In this document: in pieces, positions 35,984-44,839 of the stretch | How positions within the stretch are numbered: position 1 is the first letter of the stretch | Layout: every line of letters begins with the position of its first letter | Program-made: the position numbers and the translations under genes | Notes under the pieces: model-generated | What the model saw: the letters and a program-made list of their open reading frames with translations, nothing else | Told to the model about the DNA's origin: nothing | The model's database searches: none | Origin: Phycisphaerae bacterium | GTDB lineage: Bacteria; Planctomycetota; Phycisphaerae; UBA1845; JAFGLZ01 | Reading direction: 5' to 3' | NCBI GenBank assembly: GCA_016927755.1 | Contig: JAFGLZ010000225.1 | Span: 1-64,000 of the forward strand | Length of the DNA stretch: 64,000 bases

Positions 35984-37224
35984 GGTGCGCCCTCCGATCT
36001 GCGTGCCGCGGCCACGATCGCCTCCGCCTCCGCCTCCAGCTTGTCGAACTGCTTCTTCCGAAGCTTGAGCTCCTTGGTCGCGATATCCCGGAAGCGCTTC
36101 TCGAGCCCCAGTCGCCGCGAGAGCAGGAGCCCGGCCGCCAGGGAGGGCTCCTCCAGCTCACGGTCGCATACCGCGAAATCCAGCAAGACGTAGCAGAGGT
36201 ACTTCGCGAGCTTCTCGTCTTCAACCCGGGCGATCTCCGAGATCGCGTCGGCAGGCGCTTGGCCGTCCATCGGTTGAAGATCCTCGAAGAAGAGGCGGGC
36301 GTGCGCCATGACAAGATCGCTTCGCATCCATCGCTCGCAAAGCAGCGTCTCGATGAGGCGACGTGTCAGGCTCATGATCTGCCGCTGGCTCAGCACATCC
36401 ATCCCGTCAAGCGAGGGCGGCCCCTCGATCATCTGCCGGATCCGATCCTCGGCCTCTGCCCCCTGCTGGGCCCACAGCCGGAGCGCCGCCGCCCGGATGT
36501 AACACTCTGGATGGCTGAGCCCGCCGGTCCTGGCCTGCCCTCCGGCGCAGATTTCTTCGGTCTGCCGGAGGTAGCTTTCCGCACTGACGTCGCTGATGCC
36601 CGTTTCCACCTTGACCAGCATGCCGATGACCGCGTGCAGGTCGCCACAGGCGCACAGCGAGCAGCGGTCACAGAAGATCTCGCCGTAGAGGTGGTAGAGG
36701 CGGTAGCTTTCCTGATGTACGGGTTGTGCCGACGGGTCGTGGAGCATCGCGCCGAGCAGTTCACCCGCAATCCTGAACCTGTGATACCACCCCTCCAGCA
36801 GCCCGAAGTGACCCAGCTCGTGGCCGAGAAGCGCCTTGAGTTCCGTATCCTGCAGCCGTTCGAGGAGGGGCCCCGAGAACACCACATGGGCCTCACCCGG
36901 CATATAAAGGAGAGCGGCGTTCATTCCCCCGTCGGCGCTCTGCTGGGTCTGGTAGAACGTCACTGGGGCTGTGATGTCCAGACGCTCTCGCACCGAGTCC
37001 GCCAGTTGGTACATTTCGGGTTTGGACTGCCGGTCAATGCGGTACGTCGCCTTGAGAAGGTCCAGCCGCACGCGCTCGGCGTGTTTCGCCGTGGTCAGGT
37101 CTCTGGAGAGCCAGTTCCACGCATCCTTCTCTTGGGACGAGAGGAAACTGGCCAGTGACTCCTGGTATGGAAGGGGACCCACCGGCGTTGCATGGTTTGC
37201 GTCACTCGCCGGCGAGGAGGCCAT
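35980..37224 (-). CDS. soluble M48-type zinc metallopeptidase
   Basis: 414 aa. Zinc site HELGH at residues 135-139 (LLGHELGHFGLLEG) with the third ligand expected in GEIFCDR (about 178-184), the E-x-x-x-D-R spacing of M48 peptidases. No transmembrane helices, unlike HtpX/Ste24, so it should be cytoplasmic. The second half is helical and ends in a charged coiled segment (ELKLRKKQFDKLEAEAEAIVAAA). AAGGAG lies 9 nt before the ATG. Its stop overlaps the start of the 1873-aa helicase by four bases, implying translational coupling and joint function: probably regulated proteolysis within the same system. Confidence 0.8.
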   Translation of the reverse strand: MASSPASDANHATPVGPLPYQESLASFLSSQEKDAWNWLSRDLTTAKHAERVRLDLLKATYRIDRQSKPEMYQLADSVRERLDITAPVTFYQTQQSADGGMNAALLYMPGEAHVVFSGPLLERLQDTELKALLGHELGHFGLLEGWYHRFRIAGELLGAMLHDPSAQPVHQESYRLYHLYGEIFCDRCSLCACGDLHAVIGMLVKVETGISDVSAESYLRQTEEICAGGQARTGGLSHPECYIRAAALRLWAQQGAEAEDRIRQMIEGPPSLDGMDVLSQRQIMSLTRRLIETLLCERWMRSDLVMAHARLFFEDLQPMDGQAPADAISEIARVEDEKLAKYLCYVLLDFAVCDRELEEPSLAAGLLLSRRLGLEKRFRDIATKELKLRKKQFDKLEAEAEAIVAAARRSEGAP

Positions 37225-37762
37225 GTCGGAAGTCTCCTTTCCGAAGCCCTATGATCCATTCGTCTGGGATGAGCACCCTCGACCCACCGCCTTTCCTTAT
37301 GCGAGGTCATCCGGGGGAGTCGTGGGAGGTGACGGCCCTTCCTCATTCCCCGGGAGATCGAACGCTTCAGGAGGACTGCCTAATCGGTCAGGAAGCCCGA
37401 TCACCCATCGCCGCGGATTGTCCAACACCCATGCGAGGGCGTCAACGCCATTCGTCGGCGGCCACACGGCAGGAACCTTGCCAAGCCGAGACCAACCACG
37501 AGGGCAAACGGCTCGACTTTCACTCGTTACGGCAGACCTGCGGGGCCTGGCTGGCCTTGAACGGAGCCAACGTCAAGACCGTCCAGTCGATCATGCGGCA
37601 TTCGACGCCCGTGCTGACCCTCAACACGTACGGGCATCTGCACCCCGGGGAGGAATCCAAGACGATCGCGAACTTGCCGACGATGACGCCAGATGACCGC
37701 GAAGCCGTACAGGCGACCGGGACCGATGATGCCGTCGCATCCCCCAGTGACGACGATCACCC

Positions 37763-37785
37763 CCGGGAACCTGCGGTTTACAAAG
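37763..37785 (-). other. attachment-site remnant: tRNA-Thr fragment, copy 2
   Basis: CCGGGAACCTGCGGTTTACA followed by AAG matches the T-stem to anticodon part of the tRNA-Thr gene at 47968-48040; the acceptor-side sequence expected to its left has been replaced, so this att copy is decayed. It follows integrase remnant 2. Confidence 0.65.
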
Positions 37786-37922
37786 AGTCTCGTCGCCTTT
37801 TTTTACCCAGCTTTTCAAGGGAAATCCGCGTTTTTTGGGGTGTGGAGGCCAGCGTTATGCCAGATGCTACCCAGCGTCATGCAGAAAGGGGGCGCAGTTC
37901 GGGGCGCACTTGGGCTGCTGAC
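37771..37922. repeat. att-flanking direct repeat, copy B (about 152 bp)
   Basis: Collinear with copy A at 16951-17125: shared AAGGGAAATCCGCGTTTTTT-type segment, GGGGTGTGGAGGCCAGCG, CATGCAGAAAGGGGGCGCA and GGGGCGCACTTGGGCTGCTG. It lacks about 22 bp present in A. Two GGGCGCA motifs lie about 11-12 bp apart, as in copy A. Confidence 0.75.
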
Positions 37923-38119
37923 CGTTAGCAGCAGGGGGGCCACGCTGCCCGTCCTGGTGACGTAGGGAACCCGCCAAGCCTTTCGATGATCGCGCGCCGG
38001 AGCGGTTGGCCGAGGGTTCCGATGGTGCGTCAGGCCCGACCAGATCGATCCTCTCGGCTGAAGCCCTCGATACGCCGCCTTACTGCAGACCAGCAGGGCT
38101 TTCAGGTTTCGTCTGCCGG

Positions 38120-39226
38120 TCAGGCCGCCTCGCGGTAGTAGCTCTTGAGCAGCCCTCCGAGGCGTTCATGACACGCGACTTCGCCCCTCTCCGGCGGCGG
38201 CTCTTCCGGCTCGATCGGACGGCCGTAGTCCAGGCCCTTGTGAGGCCGTTCTTCGTTGTAGTGCTCGACGTACTGGCCGATGACGAATCGAACGTGCTTC
38301 TCCCCGAACAGAATCATCTTGTGCAGGCATTCCCGCTTGATCGTCCGGACCCACGACTCGGCGTAAGCGTTCAGGTTGCGCGACCGCTTGGGCATCTTCA
38401 GACAACGGACGCCTGTCGCCTTGAGCGTGGATCGAAATTTGCTGGTGAACAGCGGGTCGCGGTCATGGATCAGGACGCGCTTGCCCTTCAGGAAGCCCTC
38501 CTGCTCGTCCGTAAGGTTGCGAGCCCATTGGAGCATCTGTGTCTCGCACGGGTCGTGATGGATTCCGGCGATCTCGACCTTCCTCGTAGCCAGATCGATG
38601 ACGAACAGGACGAGGAACCGCGTGAGGCCGGCCTTCGTCCAGGCTTCGACGCTAAAGAAGTCACAGGCGGCGATGCTTTCCCAATGGCTCCGCAAGAACG
38701 TCTTCCAAGAGGTTCTCGGGGGCTTGTCCGGGTCGTCAAGCAAGCCGTGGTCCAGCATGACGCGGCGAACGGTCTGCCAGTGGACCTTGTAACCGAGCTT
38801 CTTGAGCTCTCCGTACATCCGGCCGTAGCCCCAGTCGGGGTTCTCCTCGGCCATCCGGAGCACGAGCTGGCGTATCATCCGCTGTTTGGTCGGGGCCGGG
38901 CCGGGCTTTCCACGCTGGAGGGAGACATCGTATTTCCGGGCGATCAGCCAGCGGTGCCACGTCAGGAGCGTGTCGGGGCTGAAGAGCGTGCCGACCTCCC
39001 GGAGCACCTGGCGCGGCAGTCGTGCGGCGGCGGCCGCCAGTCGCCGTTTCTGCGAGATGGTCAAGAGGATGCGTTTCTGGCCAAGCTTCTCCCGAAGTAT
39101 CCGGTTCTCTTCCGTGAGATAAGCTATCGCCTCCTGCTGCTGCCGGTTCATCCAGCCGGTAACGGCCACCAAGAAGAATCGCCATGGCGTCCAGGTCATG
39201 GACAAAGACCGTACGGCCGCCCACAT
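38120..39226 (-). mobile_element. DDE (rve integrase-core) transposase
   Basis: 368 aa with an N-terminal helical/HTH part (LTEENRILREKLGQKRI, SPDTLLTWHRWL), a HTH_21-like linker (NPDWGYGRMYGELKKLGYKV) and an rve catalytic core with the triad D (ACDFFSVEAWT), D (IHDRDPLFTSKF) and E (NAYAESWVRTIKREC). Full-length for the family and apparently intact. Terminal inverted repeats could not be recognised by eye. It sits just inside the right-hand island. The start may be internal (Met at about 39199). Confidence 0.85.
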
Positions 39227-39402
39227 GACCGCTCAAGGGTCAGAGGCGATTCGGCAGGCGAGCGTGACTCAGCCCCGAAATAGTTGTCCCTCCTGAAGAC
39301 CTCATCTGTAACCGTTCTGATGGGACCGTAGGTTGACCTGACCGCACGACAGGCTGCCCGAAAGGGCGTTCCCTCCCGCGACACAGCCGTTTCACGCTGC
39401 GA

Positions 39403-39855
39403 TTACTCGGCGGTCTGAAGTACGTTCTCGGGGGTCATGCAGACAATGTCTGGGAACCGAGCGAAGTGGTGGACGTTGAAGGTGAGCAGGTGCGTGATGC
39501 GGTGGCGATGCATCGCGGCCACGAGCCGTGCGTCGTGAGTCGTTCGTCCCTGCACCGAGTGGCGAGCGACTAGACGTTCCCATTCAGACAGGATGCCACG
39601 TTCGTCTCGGAGCAAGGCGAAGATCCTCCTGAGCTGGGACAGCTCCTTCTGCGTTTCCGAAGTGCTCATGCCAAGTCCGTTTGCCGCTGAGGGCCGCGTG
39701 GCATCGGCCCAAAACTCGTAGAGGTTCTGTGGAACGATGCAGAGCTGCTCGTCACGTTCGAGCAGGAGCTTGACGGCATCCCTGGCCGCGGGGTGTTGCG
39801 CGTGGTCCGGATGAGCCAAGCGGGTGAGGATGTTCGTGTCGAGGAGGGTGCTCAC
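39403..39855 (-). CDS. vapC: VapC-family PIN-domain toxin
   Basis: 150 aa PIN domain ribonuclease toxin. Acidic metal-binding residues: Asp in LLDTNILTR (N-terminus), Glu in LYEFWADATR, Asp in THDARLVAAMHRH and the terminal HLLTFNVHHF (Asp of the usual 'D.DF' is replaced by Asn). It starts inside the antitoxin stop codon (4-bp ATGA overlap), the standard VapBC arrangement. Expected target is tRNA or rRNA cleavage; here it may stabilise the island. Confidence 0.85.
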   Translation of the reverse strand: MSTLLDTNILTRLAHPDHAQHPAARDAVKLLLERDEQLCIVPQNLYEFWADATRPSAANGLGMSTSETQKELSQLRRIFALLRDERGILSEWERLVARHSVQGRTTHDARLVAAMHRHRITHLLTFNVHHFARFPDIVCMTPENVLQTAE

Positions 39856-40115
39856 TCGCCGCGGCCCTCATAAATGGTCTCGCGGCTGTCGTCGACGGCG
39901 TGCCCAACAGGACCGTGGCTGCCGACCCATTTCAAGAACTCGTCGACGCGCTGCCGTGTGGGAAGGGACCGTTCATCGGCCGCCGTGTCGGAGGACACGG
40001 CCAGTTTCTCCTCGATGGCTTCCTGAGCGTAGGCCGCGGGATCTTTACCTGCCTTTGTGGCCTGTATTCGGAGGCGGGCCTCGATTTCCGCTTTGAGTGT
40101 AATCTCAAGCGTCAT
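39852..40115 (-). CDS. VapB-type antitoxin partner
   Basis: 87 aa beginning MTLEITLKAEIEARLRIQA, then KAGKDPAAYAQEAIEEKLA: a short strand followed by two helices as in ribbon-helix-helix/MetJ-Arc antitoxins, with an acidic C-terminal tail likely to bind the PIN toxin. It overlaps vapC by 4 bp. Autoregulation of the promoter (about 40115-40200) is expected for this class. Confidence 0.75.
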   Translation of the reverse strand: MTLEITLKAEIEARLRIQATKAGKDPAAYAQEAIEEKLAVSSDTAADERSLPTRQRVDEFLKWVGSHGPVGHAVDDSRETIYEGRGE

Positions 40116-40210
40116 GGTTCTGTTCCGCTGCTGGCTTCTGTCAGAATCCTACCAACTCCGCCAGTATTGTACCATAGGCTTCCGTTCGTGCACCACGTGA
40201 GGGCTGTCGC

Positions 40211-40615
40211 ATGCAGGGCGTACTCCGTCTGGTCTTGGATACGATCATCTCCCTCTTCCGCACCCGCTGGAACCTGTACGCGGAAAACCTGGCTCTACGC
40301 CATCAGCTCTGCGTGTATCAGCGCAGCGTGAAGAAGCCAAAGATATTGCCGGCCGACCGTGCGTTGTGGAGCCTTCTTGCTCGGATGTGGGACAAGTGGA
40401 AGCAAGCACTCGTCTTCGTGAAACCCGAGACGGTTGTTCGCTGGCAGCGAAGGCGCTTCAAGGAGCACTGGACCAAGCTGTCGAGACAGAGGAAGCCCGG
40501 TCGGCCGCCCCTTCCGAAGGACATCCAGGAACTCATTCGCACCATGTCGCGGAAGGACGCTGAGATGGCAGTGTATCAACAGATCTTGCAGGTTCTGTGG
40601 TCGAAGTGCCCGTGA
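40211..40615 (+). pseudogene. 3'-truncated rve-type transposase
   Basis: 134 aa matching the N-terminal part of integrase-core transposases (LYAENLALRHQLCVYQRS, WSLLARMWDKWKQALVFVKPETVVRWQRRRFKEHW, split here as two segments, then RKPGRPPLPKDIQELIRTMS). Similarity stops where the 'NP.WG' linker should follow and the catalytic core is absent. Inactive; it belongs to the same broad family as 38120-39226 but is a different element. Confidence 0.7.
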
Positions 40616-40700
40616 CGATGGCTGAGCACAGGGCCATTGCTTCGTGCATCTCGCGTAAATGAGGAGTGATATGATGGGATCTCAGCTAGGGAGGAACGGC

Positions 40701-41597
40701 ATGTACAACACTCCTGGTTGTGAGCAGGTGGTAGTTTCTACCAGTGCCTGGCTGATCCTGCTATCGTTGGTGTGGGATCCCGTGCTGCTTGGGCCACTCC
40801 CGGCACTCGCAGCCGAAGTGACGGCAGGCACGCCCAACGCCCGGGAGGACGGGCCGTCTCGCCGCCAGGAGGGCATCCAACTGGCTGATGGTCGACATGA
40901 GGCTCCAGCCACTCAACCCTCGCCCACGACCCTCAGGGCATCGCTCGGGCTGGCACGTGCAGCGAGAAGTGCTCCAGGGTCTGCGTGCCTCGTGGGGCGC
41001 GGATCGAAACGCAACCCAATGATGAAGGAGTTTCACCGTAAGATCCTGAAGAACAGGGGCATACAGGATCTCAGTCCCGCTTCTTTGACGGGACTACTGT
41101 GTAGCCAATCGGTCCTGCTGAGATACCATAGCGCATCCCTTCTTGGCGAGGAACAGGAACGCTCCGCCATTCCTGCCTTGGAGCAGCTCTTGACTGATCA
41201 GCAGCCTATCGTACGCCTGGCCGCCACGAGAGCGCTTCTGAGGATGGACAACAGGGGCGGAATCCCCATGCTTGAGGCCTTCTGCAAACGAGTTGCAGAG
41301 GAAATCAAGAACGGGGAATACCGGAATCTGTCTGACGGGCTGAGCGCCCTTCGTGTTCTTGCTGAAGCACAGGAAGCATCGGCAATCCCACTTCTCCGGT
41401 CACTTCTCGGTGCCCCGGTCTTCTCTGACGACTACTACTACTTCGTTAGGTTGGAGGTAGTGAGGTCTCTTGGAAGGCTCATGGCGAAGGATCCGAGCGT
41501 GGAAGTGGACATCATGCAGATGCTCGGCGACGAGCATCCAGTAGTCAGCAAGGAGGCGGCTCTGATTCTCAAGAAGGTGCGTGCAGCAGAACAGTAG
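40701..41597 (+). CDS. secreted HEAT-repeat protein 1
   Basis: 298 aa with a signal peptide (STSAWLILLSLVWDPVLLG then LPALAA). The mature protein carries alpha-helical HEAT/PBS-lyase-like repeats: LLGEEQERSAIPALEQLLTD, IVRLAATRALLRMDN, RVLAEAQEASAIPLLRSLLG, RLEVVRSLGRLMAKDP, DEHPVVSKEAALILKK. Such scaffolds bind proteins; no enzyme motif. ATG 40701 is chosen for AGGGAGG 6-7 nt upstream. First gene of an accessory cluster of secreted repeat proteins to 47.3 kb. Confidence 0.65.
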   Translation: MYNTPGCEQVVVSTSAWLILLSLVWDPVLLGPLPALAAEVTAGTPNAREDGPSRRQEGIQLADGRHEAPATQPSPTTLRASLGLARAARSAPGSACLVGRGSKRNPMMKEFHRKILKNRGIQDLSPASLTGLLCSQSVLLRYHSASLLGEEQERSAIPALEQLLTDQQPIVRLAATRALLRMDNRGGIPMLEAFCKRVAEEIKNGEYRNLSDGLSALRVLAEAQEASAIPLLRSLLGAPVFSDDYYYFVRLEVVRSLGRLMAKDPSVEVDIMQMLGDEHPVVSKEAALILKKVRAAEQ

Positions 41598-41709
41598 AGT
41601 GGCCTACGAAGCACATTAGCGAAAGGGTCGGTTCTCCCGTGCAGAGGAAACACGTTGGTGCTAGCGGTAAGTGTGTGGACTGACTAGGGAGCGATAGGCC
41701 TAGTGAGTC

Positions 41710-42537
41710 TTGCCAATTACAGTGCTCGCGTCGGTGCGGTATCGATGCTGCGAGGGCCCTCAATGCGCAGGGGGCGTGGCACATCAAATAGCGTGGCCAT
41801 CTCCTTGCTCATGCTGCCTGGGCAAGCCGTCGGCCTCAGAGGAGGTCACGTGGTTCGCGGATTCACCGTACATCGGCATCAAGCGGGAGTACGACGTGAT
41901 TCTCGCCAGCCATCCGGCGCCGAATGACGTTGCAGCGCTGGCCGCAGAGACGAAGATGGCTGAGTACCTCTGCCTTACGCATTTTGAGGGATGGACAAAT
42001 GCTTTTGGCGTCAATCTCAGCAAGACTGATGTTGAGGCGATCCAGAGAGGGCGAGACCAATTCGACAAGGCCAGGGCGATCTACGAACACATTGTCAAGC
42101 ACTATTCCAAGAACGAGTATCGAGTGTTGCTCTCGATGGCCCAGTTGGCCGGGATGATAAGCTGTCGCCCAGGCAGTAGCCGTGACGACGCTTGCGTGGC
42201 CCTTGGCCTTCACCTTGACGTCTATCTGACACCCGTCGAACGCGTTGTGGACAGCATAGATCCGCGAGGCAACGTTCCTCCCGAGGCGGCGGGAGGCAGA
42301 ACCCCGGCGCAGGCAAGGTTCGAGCGTCTCAAGCAGCGTGTGTACGCCACTGGATTCGCGATCTGCAAGAGCGCTGATGAGGTAGAGCGATACGTACTGC
42401 TGGGGATAGTGAAGAGGCGGTGCTCTACGTTAGCCCCGGAGGTCGCTCAAGAGGCCGATCGGGCGATCCAGGCGTTTATTGAGGGTGACTTGATACGGAC
42501 CTCACTTGAGGGGGACGAACCGGATGAGGAACAATAG
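41710..42537 (+). CDS. unknown protein of the HEAT/TPR-like cluster, N-terminus uncertain
   Basis: From about residue 48 the sequence is convincingly protein-like (VTWFADSPYIGIKREYDVIL, AEYLCLTHFEGWTNAFG, FDKARAIYEHIVKHYSKNEY, DACVALGLHLDVYLTP, AEVERYVLLGI-like end) and largely helical. No domain recognised. The first 47 residues are cysteine-rich and improbable, whereas another frame (41760 onward) reads MRRGRGTSNSVAISLLML, a possible signal peptide, so a one-base frameshift around 41825 is suspected. A degenerate copy of its C-terminus lies at 44840-44960. Confidence 0.5.
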   Translation: MPITVLASVRYRCCEGPQCAGGVAHQIAWPSPCSCCLGKPSASEEVTWFADSPYIGIKREYDVILASHPAPNDVAALAAETKMAEYLCLTHFEGWTNAFGVNLSKTDVEAIQRGRDQFDKARAIYEHIVKHYSKNEYRVLLSMAQLAGMISCRPGSSRDDACVALGLHLDVYLTPVERVVDSIDPRGNVPPEAAGGRTPAQARFERLKQRVYATGFAICKSADEVERYVLLGIVKRRCSTLAPEVAQEADRAIQAFIEGDLIRTSLEGDEPDEEQ

Positions 42538-42604
42538 TGGTCGAGCAAGGTCGCCCCGCTTGGATCTCAGGCTGACACGAGGGTTGCCTGGAAGGAGACC
42601 GAAG

Positions 42605-43765
42605 GTGAAACAGAAGAGCTATGTCATAGCGGCGCTCATATGCCATGTTCTGGCCTATCCCTGCGTTTGCTTTGGCACGTACTTGTGGGATACTCACACG
42701 CCCATCACCGCGACCCTGACCGTTGAGGATACGGATCTGTGCTGGTATGCGACGCATAGCGTACAGGCGGAGGACAAGGATAAGCGGAGTTATACCCATT
42801 CCGGCGACCCATCCCCATGCTATCCCGATGGGGTATTTGATGACACTCTCACGTATGAGTGGTCGAAATCGGTCGGGTCGAACCCGCAGACGGGGACGTT
42901 TACGAGCCCCACTTCCGGCGAGGGGGTCTCGACCGTCGACTGGACAGCGCCGCCTTGTACTGGCACTGTGAAGATCAAGGTCCAGGTGGATGACAAGCCA
43001 GACCCAATGACTGGCAGTCACCTTGCCGATGGCAGCACGCGTAATGACCCGGCAGTCGAGGAGGAAGATTTTGCCAATGTTACTCTCCCGTCCGGCTGCA
43101 ACGACGCCGGTGCCCATGACAACAGTGTGCACTGGCCCGACCCCCTCCCGGCCCCCACCTTCAACTACACTGCGGGTTGGGGCGTTACGCATACCGACGC
43201 CTTCAAAGCGACCTACGACCTTGAGATGGCGTACGACAATTGCACCTGGGTGCCTCAGATTACAAACGTTCAAACCAATTGCACGATCGAGGTGCATACC
43301 AGCCCGTTCGCAGGCCACGTTGACGTCACCAATCCGAACGACATACCCTGCGCAAATGCACTGGATGCCATTAACGATCTCTGGGATGCCGACCTTCATG
43401 ACGGGGGTTCTGGGCCACCACGTAACGTCTATTGGAGTCAAGCCGCGATCGTGGCCCATGAGGAGAAGCATCGGACCGAGTGGATAGACGCTTACACTGA
43501 TGCCCTGGATGCCGCTATAGCCACAATCGAAGCTGATTGTACGATCATAGACTGCTCCGACTATTGGACGAAGACCTGCCAGGACGCAGAAAGCACGAGA
43601 GAGGATGCCATAGCGACGCTTATGAACCAAGCGTTCACCGATGCGGAGACCGCGCTGGCACCACAGGTTGAGTGGGGACCATCCGAAGCTGCGGCCGTAG
43701 TCTACGATGCCCTTATTGACTCCATCGAGGACCGGTGCGGCATAACCCCGAAGAAGACACGGTAA
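42605..43765 (+). CDS. secreted protein with Ig-like domain and HE-x-x-H-like metal site
   Basis: 386 aa, GTG start with AAGGAG about 10 nt upstream, then a signal peptide (YVIAALICHVLAYPCVCFG). An Ig/PKD-like segment (about 30-135; TYEWSKSVGSNPQTGTF, TVDWTAPPCTGTVKIKVQV) is followed by a cysteine-containing domain with AAIVAHEEKHRTEW near residue 285. The H-E-E-K-H motif in a helix recalls zinc-binding HExxH families such as DUF922, and a metal-dependent peptidase is possible, but a third ligand cannot be fixed. Eight or more cysteines suggest disulphides in the exported protein. Confidence 0.6.
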   Translation: MKQKSYVIAALICHVLAYPCVCFGTYLWDTHTPITATLTVEDTDLCWYATHSVQAEDKDKRSYTHSGDPSPCYPDGVFDDTLTYEWSKSVGSNPQTGTFTSPTSGEGVSTVDWTAPPCTGTVKIKVQVDDKPDPMTGSHLADGSTRNDPAVEEEDFANVTLPSGCNDAGAHDNSVHWPDPLPAPTFNYTAGWGVTHTDAFKATYDLEMAYDNCTWVPQITNVQTNCTIEVHTSPFAGHVDVTNPNDIPCANALDAINDLWDADLHDGGSGPPRNVYWSQAAIVAHEEKHRTEWIDAYTDALDAAIATIEADCTIIDCSDYWTKTCQDAESTREDAIATLMNQAFTDAETALAPQVEWGPSEAAAVVYDALIDSIEDRCGITPKKTR

Positions 43766-43841
43766 AGGGTGTGCCAGATTGGAGCGAATCGTCATGGTTC
43801 GCAATGTATAATACAGTCAACGCAATATGAGGAGAAGTAGA

Positions 43842-44615
43842 ATGGTCAGGAAGAGTGGCCGAACCCGAATACTGCTCATTCTCTTCTGTGCGTCTTCTGC
43901 TGGCTCGTCCGTGACCTTGGCCGCTACGAGCACAGCCCCGGCGAGTTGGGAGTGTGAAACGCCAGAGGAGCGCATCCTGAGGACCATGGGTCTCAAGAAG
44001 GACGCGCCCGACAGTGTGGTTATTGCATTACTTGACGACCCCCGCCAGGTCTATGCTGCGATGGCTGTGCTCCGACTTAGGAGACTGGCCTCAATGACAC
44101 CGAAGTTTCTCGAGATTGTCACGGACGAGAAGCGCCACTTCACTGTGAGACTCCAAGCTGCCGAGGGGCTCTGCGATTGTGGCAATAGGGAATGGCTCAA
44201 GACAGTGAAGGGCATGCTAAAGGACCAAGTGATCAAGAAGCTGCCTATGACGAAGCTGAGAATAGCTGGACTTCTGGCGAGAGGAGGGGAATACTCGCAA
44301 TTCGAAATGGTGGCCGGCCACATCGATCATGAGAAGAAGTCGGTTCGATCCTATGCATTACAGGCCCTGCATCACTTCACCTATAGCAACGACGTCGTCG
44401 CCGATCCGGCGCTGGAGATTATGGCCTTCGTCGCCAAGTCTGATCCCGAGGCCAGATTCAGGAGGGAGGCGATTAGGTCGCTGGAGGGAGCGGCCAAGAC
44501 GAAGCCGGAGCTGATGGCGAAACTCGTCGAGGTCTGGGAGGCCAATGTCGATTCTCAGGACAAACTCCTGCGATCTGCTTGCAGGAGGAAGCTTCAGAAG
44601 CATCGCGGCCAATGA
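43842..44615 (+). CDS. secreted HEAT-repeat protein 2
   Basis: 257 aa with a signal peptide (TRILLILFCASSAGSSVTLAA) and HEAT-like helical repeats: VYAAMAVLRLRRLASM, FTVRLQAAEGLCDCGN, KLPMTKLRIAGLLARGG, SVRSYALQALHHFTYS, FRREAIRSLEGAAKTKP, LLRSACRRKLQKH. Start 43842 is chosen because ATGAGGAG just upstream serves as ribosome-binding site. Related in plan to the 40701-41597 protein; probably a protein-binding scaffold at the cell surface. Confidence 0.65.
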   Translation: MVRKSGRTRILLILFCASSAGSSVTLAATSTAPASWECETPEERILRTMGLKKDAPDSVVIALLDDPRQVYAAMAVLRLRRLASMTPKFLEIVTDEKRHFTVRLQAAEGLCDCGNREWLKTVKGMLKDQVIKKLPMTKLRIAGLLARGGEYSQFEMVAGHIDHEKKSVRSYALQALHHFTYSNDVVADPALEIMAFVAKSDPEARFRREAIRSLEGAAKTKPELMAKLVEVWEANVDSQDKLLRSACRRKLQKHRGQ

Positions 44616-44659
44616 CGGGCTGGAGTGCCGACCCGTGCGAGACGAACCAGGGATGATAC

Positions 44660-44793
44660 GTACCTGCCACGGAAGTCGCGTCGACGAGGGCACCAAAGTG
44701 GCGGCTGACATCGTAGCAATGGTCAATGATGAGCACCCCCGCGTCCGGAAAGAGGCGTTACGAATGCTGTCAACGCCAGCCGCGACCGAGTAG
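44660..44793 (+). pseudogene. HEAT-repeat gene 3'-end remnant
   Basis: The end (IVAMVNDEHPRVRKEALRML then a stop) matches the last repeat of the 40701-41597 protein (IMQMLGDEHPVVSKEAALIL). There is no start or upstream repeat array. A fragment left by duplication of the HEAT gene's 3' end. Confidence 0.5.
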
Positions 44794-44839
44794 TCTCCCG
44801 ATAAGATCCCGAATGAAGGGGGCGGTCAGAGGAGAAGCG

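Larger units (their letters stand above)
37488..37928 (+). pseudogene. 5'-truncated tyrosine integrase remnant 2
   Basis: Only the end of the catalytic domain survives: FHSLRQT (H-x-x-R), SIMRHSTPVLTLNTYGH (second His and catalytic Tyr). Upstream of about 37488 no integrase sequence remains. The frame continues through the tRNA-derived fragment at 37763 and ends at 37928, with a tail (HAERGR.SGRTWAAD) also found beyond integrase 1, because both run into homologous att repeats. Non-functional relic marking an island boundary. Confidence 0.75.

Noticed and set aside
39403-39855. active VapC toxin with a fully standard active site
   Set aside because: The final acidic motif reads FNVHHF rather than a D-x-D-F form, so full catalytic competence cannot be assumed; kept as a VapC call without claiming activity.
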